Assembly: GCA_012838685.1 (NCBI GenBank)
Contig: DUOU01000271.1
Span: 1 to 9,193, forward strand
Direction: 5' to 3'
Length of the DNA: 9,193 bases
From: Bacteroidota bacterium
GTDB lineage: Bacteria; Bacteroidota; Bacteroidia; Bacteroidales; VadinHA17
Positions within the stretch are counted from its first letter, which is position 1; each line of letters starts with the position of its first letter. Position numbers and translations under genes: made by a program. Below the pieces are notes generated by a model. The model was not told the DNA's origin. It did not search any database and saw only the letters and a list, made by a program, of their open reading frames with translations. Shown piece after piece: positions 1-5,503 of this stretch.

Positions 1-16
1 AGTACTTTAAGGCGAC

Positions 17-60
17 TTTTCTTCTGAAAAGCCCTTTATAAAGGGCTTTTCAGAAGAAAA
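17..60. terminator. Perfect 44-bp palindrome, probable bidirectional intrinsic terminator
   Basis: Two 22-base arms (17-38 and 39-60) are exact reverse complements with no spacer. The core GCCCTTTATAAAGGGC would fold as a hairpin, and it is followed by TTTT on both strands, as expected of a terminator working in both directions. The outer arms (TTTTCTTCT / AGAAGAAAA) extend the dyad well beyond what termination needs. It lies before the rightward lipoprotein gene, so it probably insulates that gene from whatever lies left of the window. The upstream gene is not visible, so its direction is unknown. A protein-binding dyad is the alternative. Confidence 0.6.
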
Positions 61-127
61 CCATCATTACTTTTGAACATTAGAATGTTTTTCAAGATAA
101 AAAATCATTACTTTTGACTATTATACC
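47..127 (+). repeat. Two imperfect ~41-bp tandem repeats
   Basis: The identical 14-mer ATCATTACTTTTGA occurs at 63-76 and 104-117, exactly 41 bp apart. Similarity extends on both sides: a TTTT(T)C run followed by A-rich sequence before it (47-62 and 88-103, allowing a 1-base shift), and a shared ATTA a few bases after it (79-82 and 120-123). The first copy overlaps the right arm of the 17-60 palindrome. A weaker third resemblance (GTTTTTAGATTAAATC) begins at 131. Each copy contains TACTTTTG, so the duplication may also duplicate a promoter element. Confidence 0.6.
88..116 (+). promoter_or_regulatory. Candidate promoter for the lipoprotein gene
   Basis: TACTTTTG at 109-116 matches the Bacteroidota -7 consensus TAnnTTTG exactly. 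The upstream T-run at 88-91 is only a partial match to the TTTG -33 element, at a 17-base spacing that is slightly short. Transcription would start near 122-124, giving a leader of about 60 bases before the ATG at 184. An identical TACTTTTG at 68-75, in the first repeat copy, could be a second start. The repeat duplication makes it hard to say which is used. Confidence 0.4.
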
Positions 128-183
128 GAGGTTTTTAGATTAAATCCCGTGAATGTCGCTAACAAACTAACCAAATTAAAAAT

Positions 184-1608
184 ATGAAACGATTTTTTTA
201 CTATTTGTCGGTGCTGATGTTGTTGATAGCAACATCGTGCTCCAATTTTTCGAAACCTACTCCAATGAAAAAATGGAAAAGCGATGGCTCAACGGTCAAA
301 GTTGATGATCAACTCTCTGTCAATGCGGGCCAAAAGCTGGTGTTTTCCGGGGGAAAAGAGGACTTTGTGAATTTTGAACTTACCGGTATGGCCAATGTTG
401 GCTCCGATGCCTCTGCCGCCCTCTTTTTCCATAATGATGGCGCGGAGAAAGGATATGAGGTGCTTTTCCATAACGGACCGATTGATGGTACCCGCAAGAC
501 GGGAAGTCTCGCCGCCGTAAGGAACCTTTACAGAAGTTTGGCCGAAGATGGAGAATGGTTTCCCTTTACTGTAGCTGTCAGGAACAAAAACATCTCGGTA
601 AAAATCAATGATGTAGATGTTGTCTGCTATACCGAGCCCGAAAATCCCTACAGAATTGATGAGTATAAGGGCAGAATATTGGGCTCGGGAAACTTCGCTT
701 TGGTCGGATATGAAGGGGTCGTGGATTTTAAGGACCTTAAAGTGGCCGCTCTGCCGCCCGATGCCATAAATCCACAAGATACCATGCCGCCGATGGAAGA
801 ACAGGATAATCCGATTATTAAGCTACAGCAGGCCAACTTCCCCGTGATCGATTACCATATCCATATAAAGGGAGGTTTGACGATGCAGATGGCCCATGCC
901 AGATCAATGAATTACGGAATCAATTTCGGCATTGGCCCCAATGCGTATGGGCCGATGGATAACCCGGGAGACGGTGGCTCCGGAAAACAGTATGAATATG
1001 ATGGCGAGCTGATGGAGTACTATGATAGCGTGAAAGATACCCCATTTCTCAGAGGAGTGCAGGGTGAAGGCCGGAAATGGGTATACAGTTTCAAAAAAGA
1101 GAGTCTGCTCGCTTTTGACTATCTCTATACCGATGGGATGACCATAATAGACCATAAAGGCAGACTGACCCGTACTTACCGCCCCAATGAGGTCATTATG
1201 GATATTTCAAAACAGGCTTATATGGATATGCTGGTTGACAAGACCGCCAAGATACTCGCCGAGGAGCCGGCCGACTTCTTCGCCAACGCGTTTTATCTTC
1301 CAAATGTATTATCAGTTGATTATGATGGCTATTGGACCGACGCCAGGATAGATAAGATACTGGATGTTATGGCTTCCAATGGCATTGCTTTGGAAATAAG
1401 TGCCAGGTATTTGGTCCCAAGCCAATACATACTTCAGAGAGCGAAAGATAAAGGGATTAAATTCGTTTTCGGCACCAATAACGGGGATGCTTCGTACTAT
1501 ATGCTGGAATATTGTACCGATATGGTCGATGCATTGGGATTGACGGCCGATGATATGTGGTTTCCAAGTATGTCGACACGTGCCGAAAGAATGGATAAAC
1601 TGGAATAA
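184..1608 (+). CDS. Predicted lipoprotein with DUF1080-like and PHP-like domains
   Basis: The product has 474 residues. A hydrophobic signal peptide ends at ATSC with Cys19 as the lipidation site. The residues after it are not acidic, so there is no obvious surface-export signal and a periplasm-facing lipoprotein is the best guess. Residues ~30-190 resemble the jelly-roll DUF1080 (3-keto-disaccharide hydrolase) family, including GYEVLFHNGP, a late GEWFPFTVAV strand and the closing VVDFKDLKVA. A Pro-rich linker (~191-218) leads to a PHP-like metal-dependent hydrolase domain at ~219-455. This has DYHIH (His225, His227), GEG (Glu295), DH (Asp323-His324), LEISARY (Glu404) and FGTNNGDAS (Asp435). 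The usual PHP SDxH motif is altered here, with Ser437 where His is common. The combination suggests hydrolysis of a sugar-related or phosphorylated substrate, but the substrate is unknown. The leader is A-rich with no Shine-Dalgarno. The next gene starts 140 bp downstream and probably has its own promoter. Confidence 0.85.
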   Translation: MKRFFYYLSVLMLLIATSCSNFSKPTPMKKWKSDGSTVKVDDQLSVNAGQKLVFSGGKEDFVNFELTGMANVGSDASAALFFHNDGAEKGYEVLFHNGPIDGTRKTGSLAAVRNLYRSLAEDGEWFPFTVAVRNKNISVKINDVDVVCYTEPENPYRIDEYKGRILGSGNFALVGYEGVVDFKDLKVAALPPDAINPQDTMPPMEEQDNPIIKLQQANFPVIDYHIHIKGGLTMQMAHARSMNYGINFGIGPNAYGPMDNPGDGGSGKQYEYDGELMEYYDSVKDTPFLRGVQGEGRKWVYSFKKESLLAFDYLYTDGMTIIDHKGRLTRTYRPNEVIMDISKQAYMDMLVDKTAKILAEEPADFFANAFYLPNVLSVDYDGYWTDARIDKILDVMASNGIALEISARYLVPSQYILQRAKDKGIKFVFGTNNGDASYYMLEYCTDMVDALGLTADDMWFPSMSTRAERMDKLE

Positions 1609-1670
1609 TGTGATATAATAACCCAATAACAGGGTAACGGCTGGTTTTATCGCTATTATAAAAACAGACA

Positions 1671-1706
1671 TTTTTAGGGTCCCAATCAATTAAACAGATA
1701 AATTTG
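1671..1706 (+). promoter_or_regulatory. Candidate promoter for the aminotransferase gene
   Basis: TAAATTTG at 1699-1706 is an exact match to the TAnnTTTG -7 element. The only -33 candidate is a T-run at 1671-1675, which is an imperfect TTTG at a rather long spacing. A start near 1712 would give a leader of about 36 bases to the ATG at 1749. The rest of the 140-bp gap shows only weak dyads (for example ACCC/GGGT at 1621-1635) and no clear terminator for the upstream lipoprotein gene. Confidence 0.4.
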
Positions 1707-1748
1707 GCGGGATTTTTCCGTTAATGATTTGAACTAATAAAAGAGACA

Positions 1749-2942
1749 ATGGATTTTTTGAGTGACAGGATCAAGTCGATGGCGGCATCCGCCACATTGG
1801 CAATGACCCAAAAAAGCAGGGAGCTGAAAAATCGGGGATTCGACGTGATAAGTCTGAGTATCGGGGAACCTGACTTTAATACGCCGGATTACGTGAAAGA
1901 GGCGGCAAAGAGGGCTATTGACGACAATTTTTCGAAATATCCCCCGGTTTCTGGGTACGAGGATCTCAGGGCCGCTGTTTGCGCCAAGTTTAAGCGTGAA
2001 AATGGTTTGGATTATACGCCGGATCAGGTTGTTGTGTCGGTAGGGGGCAAACACTCCGTGATCAACGTTATTATGGTAACCGTCAATCCTGGAGATGAGG
2101 TTATTATACTGGCTCCGTATTGGGTAAGCTATTATGACCAGGTAAAACTGGCCGGCGGTGTTCCGGTGATCGTGAATACCACACTTGAGAACGACTTCAA
2201 GGTTACCCCAACTGACCTTGAGGCGGCCATTACTCCAAAAACCAAGCTTATTATCTTCAATTCTCCCTCCAATCCCACGGGAATGGTCTATACAAGGGAA
2301 GAGATGGAGGGGATCGCTCGGGTTGTCGGGAAGAATCCACATGTTCTGATATTGTCCGATGAGGTGTATGAACATATTGTATACGAAGGAGAGCATGTTA
2401 GCATGGCATCTTTCGATTTTATATATGACAGGACAATTACCCTGAACGCCGTATCCAAGAGTTACGCCATGACAGGTTGGCGAATTGGCTATATAGGGGC
2501 TCCGGTGTGGCTTGCCAAGGCTGTCAACAAGTTGCAAGGCCAGTTTACCTCCGGCACATGCACAATTGCCCAAAAAGCTGCTTGCGCCGCGATGAGCTAC
2601 GATGACGGCTCCAGGGATAAAATGAGAGAGGCGTTCAAAAGGCGAAGGGACCTTATATGTGGACTGTTGGCCGAAGTTGAAGGTGTAAAGATAAGGATAC
2701 CCCAGGGCGCTTTTTATGTGTTGCCGGATATCTCATTTTATCTGGGGAAGAGTGATGGCGAAAAGGTTATAAACAGTGCGGATGACTTGGCCTTTTTCCT
2801 ATTGGACAGGGCAAGAGTGGCGACAGTTGGCGGGGATGCTTTCGGAGCGTCAAACTGTATCAGAATTTCCTATGCCACATCCGACGATCATTTGATTGAA
2901 GCGGTAAAAAGGATCAAAGAGTCGCTTAAGTTGTTGAAGTAA
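1749..2942 (+). CDS. Aspartate aminotransferase, class I, subgroup Ib
   Basis: This 397-residue fold-type I PLP enzyme probably catalyses aspartate + 2-oxoglutarate to oxaloacetate + glutamate in the cytoplasm. Visible family signatures in order are SLSIGEPDFNTP (36-47), GGKHS (99-103), APYWVSYYD (122-130), NSPSNPTG (171-178), the ILSDEVYEHI strand (201-210) with its PLP-contacting Asp and Tyr, and NAVSKSYAMTGWRIGY (233-248) with Lys237 as the Schiff-base lysine. CIRISYA (370-376) supplies Arg372 for the substrate alpha-carboxylate. Lys101 lies where the Thermus-type subgroup Ib enzymes have the lysine that recognises the distal carboxylate, which favours aspartate over neutral amino acids. 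Some subgroup Ib members also transaminate prephenate, so a second role in aromatic synthesis is possible. Length is normal for the family. Only a weak purine stretch (AAAAGAGA) precedes the ATG. The gene converges on plsY. Confidence 0.94.
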   Translation: MDFLSDRIKSMAASATLAMTQKSRELKNRGFDVISLSIGEPDFNTPDYVKEAAKRAIDDNFSKYPPVSGYEDLRAAVCAKFKRENGLDYTPDQVVVSVGGKHSVINVIMVTVNPGDEVIILAPYWVSYYDQVKLAGGVPVIVNTTLENDFKVTPTDLEAAITPKTKLIIFNSPSNPTGMVYTREEMEGIARVVGKNPHVLILSDEVYEHIVYEGEHVSMASFDFIYDRTITLNAVSKSYAMTGWRIGYIGAPVWLAKAVNKLQGQFTSGTCTIAQKAACAAMSYDDGSRDKMREAFKRRRDLICGLLAEVEGVKIRIPQGAFYVLPDISFYLGKSDGEKVINSADDLAFFLLDRARVATVGGDAFGASNCIRISYATSDDHLIEAVKRIKESLKLLK

Positions 2943-3020
2943 AACTCACAACCAATAGACAGATTGTTTGTTTTTCACTTTGGAGTTGCGGGGCCTTGTT
3001 TGGGCGAAAAACGGGCAGAA

Positions 3021-3656
3021 TTATTTTTTGCCAAATAGCGAGAAGAGTCTTTTTTCCTCACCTTTTATCAATCTTTTGATGTTGGCGCGATGCGTGAGGA
3101 AAAGAAGAACAGCCACGCATATCGAGAAAATCATCATGCTTTTGACGGGCGTTTTGTAGACGAAAATCACCAAGATCGGGAAAAATGTTACGGCGATCAG
3201 TGAAGATACCGATGCTATTCCTGATATCAAAATAGTGACCAAGAATACAACCGCGCAAATAAGGGCAATTTCAGGTTGCATGAAGAGCACGATGCCAAAA
3301 ATTGTCGCTACCCCTTTGCCTCCCCTGAAATCGGCGAACACCGGGAACAAATGGCCAAGAATAGCCATTGATCCGGTTAAAACCTGAAGATTGGTCATTT
3401 GTTCGGAACCGGGTGCTGCCAGCTTGAAAATTAATGGCAGCGATACTGATAACATTCCCTTCGCGACATCCAGAAGGAGCACTAAAAGACCTGTTTTCCA
3501 TCCGTAGGTGCGCACAGAATTGACAGCGCCGGCGTTTCCGCTCCCATGTTCCCTGATGTCTGACCCATGTAGCCATTTCCCTATCCATACAGCGGACGGT
3601 ATGGATCCCAGGAGATAAGCCGCAGAGTAAACGGCTATGTATATTACAATGTCCAT
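3021..3656 (-). CDS. plsY: Acyl-phosphate:glycerol-3-phosphate acyltransferase PlsY
   Basis: PlsY is an inner-membrane enzyme that transfers an acyl chain from acyl-phosphate to the sn-1 position of glycerol-3-phosphate, the first step of phospholipid synthesis, working with PlsX. The 211-residue product has about five hydrophobic stretches and the conserved loop motifs. These are GSIPSAVWIGKW (17-28), GSGNAGAVNSVRTYG (38-52, the glycerol-3-phosphate region, where many homologues have Thr-Asn rather than Val-Asn), DVAKG (63-67), GHLFPVFADFRGGKGVAT (101-118) and HRANIKRLIKGEEKR (189-203). Length is usual for the family. The start is supported by an AAAAAGG stretch a few bases upstream of the ATG. 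It lies 55 bp downstream of pckA, with a likely promoter of its own in that gap. No clear terminator separates its end from the convergent aminotransferase gene. Confidence 0.96.
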   Translation of the reverse strand: MDIVIYIAVYSAAYLLGSIPSAVWIGKWLHGSDIREHGSGNAGAVNSVRTYGWKTGLLVLLLDVAKGMLSVSLPLIFKLAAPGSEQMTNLQVLTGSMAILGHLFPVFADFRGGKGVATIFGIVLFMQPEIALICAVVFLVTILISGIASVSSLIAVTFFPILVIFVYKTPVKSMMIFSICVAVLLFLTHRANIKRLIKGEEKRLFSLFGKK

Positions 3657-3665
3657 TTATACCTT

Positions 3666-3689
3666 TTTGGTCGCAAATTTGGTCGCAAA
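3666..3689 (-). repeat. Perfect 12-bp tandem duplication in the plsY leader
   Basis: TTTGGTCGCAAA occurs twice back to back (3666-3677 and 3678-3689 on the plus strand), which reads as two copies of TTTGCGACCAAA on the coding strand. The upstream copy shares its first four bases (TTTG) with the putative plsY -7 element, so the duplication spans the expected transcription start and the short leader. It could be a replication-slippage duplication or a pair of regulator half-sites; the sequence alone does not decide. Confidence 0.75.
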
Positions 3690-3719
3690 GTTATCATAAT
3701 ATCGCGAAACATTAAACAA
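3686..3719 (-). promoter_or_regulatory. Candidate plsY promoter
   Basis: On the minus strand TAACTTTG (plus 3686-3693) matches the TAnnTTTG -7 consensus exactly. A TTG lies 23 bases upstream, inside the last codons of pckA. Transcription would start around 3679-3681, leaving a leader of about 23-25 bases before the ATG at 3656. With no hairpin terminator in the 55-bp gap, read-through from pckA is also possible. Confidence 0.5.
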
Positions 3720-5331
3720 TTGGGCCATACTTGGCAAGATCCGCTGTTTCCGCGTTCGCCGAGAAATTGTCGAAGTTGGCTATAAACTCAAGAGCCAGAT
3801 CTTTTGCGGTTGCTTCCCATTTGGAAGGAGATTCCCACGATTGACGCGGATCAAGTATTACAGGATCAATGCCGTCAATACTTTTTGGAATGCTTAGGTT
3901 AAATATCGGCAGTGTGGTAAACTCTTTATTATCGAGTGAGCCATCAAGGATAGCTCTGATAATTTTCCGGGTCGATGGCAAATCTATCCTGTTGCCAGTT
4001 CCGTAAGAACCTCTTATCCATCCTGTATTTACCAGCCATGCTTCGGTACCGTGTGCTTTCATTTTGCGGGCCAACTCCTCCGCGTATACTATTGGGTCAA
4101 GCGTCAGGAACGCGGCTCCAAAACAGGCGGAAAAAGAGGGGACAGGCTCGGTTATTCCCCTTTCGGTACCGGCCACTTTAGCCGTATATCCACTGAGAAA
4201 ATAATATTTGGCCTGCCCTTCGGTAAGTCTGCTTACCGGAGGCAATACGCCGAAAGTGTCAGCTGAAAGGAAAATAACCTTGGTAGCGTGGCCGGCCTTG
4301 GAGATAGGTTTTACTATATTGTTGATATGGTATATAGGATAAGAGACCCTTGTGTTCTCCGTTTTTGAACTGTCATAGAAGTCAATAGTCCCATCCTCCC
4401 CAATAACTATATTTTCCAATAAAACGTCACGTTTGATAGCGTTGAAAATGTCCGGCTCGTGTTTTGGGTCGAGATTGATACACTTGGCGTAACAGCCTCC
4501 TTCAAAGTTAAAAACACCATCATCATCCCAGCCATGCTCGTCGTCACCTATCAACGCCCTTTCAGGATCTGTTGAAAGAGTTGTTTTTCCGGTGCCGGAG
4601 AGGCCAAAGAAAATAGCTGTTTCTCCATCTTTGCCTACGTTCGCTGAGCAGTGCATCGTGGCTATCCCTTTTAGTGGCAGATAGTAATTCATTATGGAAA
4701 ATATACCTTTTTTCATCTCTCCACCGTACCAGGTGCCACCAATTATCGCCATTTTTTCTGTCAGGTTGAAAAAAACGAAATTTTCGGAGTTGAGCCCCTG
4801 TTCTTTCCAATCAGGATTTACCGCTTTTGATGCGTTGAGCACAACAAAATCCGGTTTGAAGTTTTGTAGCTCCTCATCAGTTGGTCTGATAAACATGTTT
4901 TTAACGAAATGAGCCTGCCACGCTACCTCCATGATAAACCTAACGTTTAATCTTGTGTTTTCGTTTGCGCCGCAAAAGCAGTCCATTACAAACAGTCTTT
5001 TCCCTGTAAGTTGATTAGAAACAATATTTTTACAATGGTCCCACACCTCTTTGGATATGGCCTTGTTGTCAGAAATTGGAGCCTTGTCCGACTTCCACCA
5101 AATTGTATCTTTTGTGGTCTCGTCAAGAACTATGTATTTGTCTTTGGGCGATCTTCCGGTAAATACGCCTGTGTCCACTGAAACAGCTCCGGTTTTTGTT
5201 ATAAAGGCTTTTTCAAGTCCCTGTAGGCCCGGTTTTATCTCTTCATTGAACAAGAAATCGTAATCAGGATTGTAAACAATCTCCTCAACACGATCTATTC
5301 CGTAACTTTTTAAGTCTTCTAATAGGGTCAT
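3712..5331 (-). CDS. pckA: Phosphoenolpyruvate carboxykinase (ATP)
   Basis: This cytoplasmic enzyme converts oxaloacetate + ATP to PEP + CO2 + ADP. It is reversible, serving gluconeogenesis or, in many anaerobic Bacteroidota, CO2-fixing fermentation to succinate. The 539-residue length is typical of the ATP-dependent family. Visible motifs are GRSPKDK (59-65, with the substrate-binding Arg60), WYGGEMKKGIF (201-211, with the Mn-binding lysine), MHCSANVG (226-233, metal-ligand His227), the P-loop GLSGTGKTT (243-251), the metal- and nucleotide-binding IGDDEHGWDD (261-270) and NTGWIRGSYGTGNRI (435-449, adenine- and triphosphate-binding). All key residues are intact. The GTP-dependent family is excluded by these motifs. 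It has a well-matched promoter immediately upstream and is separated from ppdK by that gene's terminator, so it should be transcribed independently. Confidence 0.98.
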   Translation of the reverse strand: MTLLEDLKSYGIDRVEEIVYNPDYDFLFNEEIKPGLQGLEKAFITKTGAVSVDTGVFTGRSPKDKYIVLDETTKDTIWWKSDKAPISDNKAISKEVWDHCKNIVSNQLTGKRLFVMDCFCGANENTRLNVRFIMEVAWQAHFVKNMFIRPTDEELQNFKPDFVVLNASKAVNPDWKEQGLNSENFVFFNLTEKMAIIGGTWYGGEMKKGIFSIMNYYLPLKGIATMHCSANVGKDGETAIFFGLSGTGKTTLSTDPERALIGDDEHGWDDDGVFNFEGGCYAKCINLDPKHEPDIFNAIKRDVLLENIVIGEDGTIDFYDSSKTENTRVSYPIYHINNIVKPISKAGHATKVIFLSADTFGVLPPVSRLTEGQAKYYFLSGYTAKVAGTERGITEPVPSFSACFGAAFLTLDPIVYAEELARKMKAHGTEAWLVNTGWIRGSYGTGNRIDLPSTRKIIRAILDGSLDNKEFTTLPIFNLSIPKSIDGIDPVILDPRQSWESPSKWEATAKDLALEFIANFDNFSANAETADLAKYGPIV

Positions 5332-5357
5332 ATATATTTATTAAGCAAAAAACTCGG

Positions 5358-5389
5358 CAAACTTAATGAAAGTACATTACAATTCCAAA
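5358..5389 (-). promoter_or_regulatory. pckA promoter of Bacteroidota type
   Basis: On the minus strand, TTTG (plus 5386-5389) is followed after exactly 20 bases by TAAGTTTG (plus 5358-5365). This matches the TTTG-N19-21-TAnnTTTG consensus for the primary sigma factor of Bacteroides and relatives. The predicted start is near 5350-5352, giving a leader of about 20 bases to the ATG at 5331. The leader has no Shine-Dalgarno, only A/T-rich sequence. It is the best promoter match in the window. Confidence 0.75.
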
Positions 5390-5390
5390 A

Positions 5391-5440
5391 TTGTTAATGA
5401 ATAACCCTAAAAAAGTGATATTTGATAATTTCATTAACAA
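5391..5440. repeat. 11-bp inverted repeat upstream of the pckA promoter
   Basis: TTGTTAATGAA (5391-5401) and its exact reverse complement TTCATTAACAA (5430-5440) flank a 28-base spacer. The near arm begins two bases beyond the -33 TTTG of the pckA promoter, where an activator or repressor could sit. The arms are AT-rich and lack a terminator-like T tract, so an operator fits better than a terminator. No regulator is identified. Confidence 0.55.
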
Positions 5441-5448
5441 CTGCGAAT

Positions 5449-5478
5449 TAAAAAAGCCGGCTTTCAAAGCCGGCTTTT
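5449..5478 (-). terminator. Intrinsic terminator of ppdK
   Basis: Arms of 13 bases, AAAAGCCGGCTTT (5452-5464) and AAAGCCGGCTTTT (5466-5478), are exact reverse complements around a single base. They give a GC-centred hairpin with a minimal loop. On the minus strand it is followed by a run of T residues and lies about 25 bases after the ppdK stop codon. This is a classic Rho-independent terminator. The flanking A/T tracts would also allow some activity on the plus strand. Confidence 0.88.
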
Positions 5479-5503
5479 ACAAAAACATATATCATTCGAT
5501 ATA

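Noticed and set aside
1609..1748. Riboswitch or attenuator before the aminotransferase
   Set aside because: Only short weak dyads are present. I see no conserved aptamer pattern, leader peptide or terminator hairpin.
1734..2573. 279-codon minus-strand frame opposite the aminotransferase
   Set aside because: It is the antisense shadow of a conserved PLP-enzyme gene. Its translation is Cys/His/Ile-rich with no recognisable domain.
2943..3020. Terminator between the convergent aminotransferase and plsY genes
   Set aside because: Only 3-4 bp stems (for example CAAT/ATTG near 2953-2966) can be formed, without a proper GC stem and T tract on either strand.
2968..3159. Small plus-strand open frame downstream of the aminotransferase
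   Set aside because: Most of it is antisense to the end of plsY, and there is no leader signal or recognisable protein feature.
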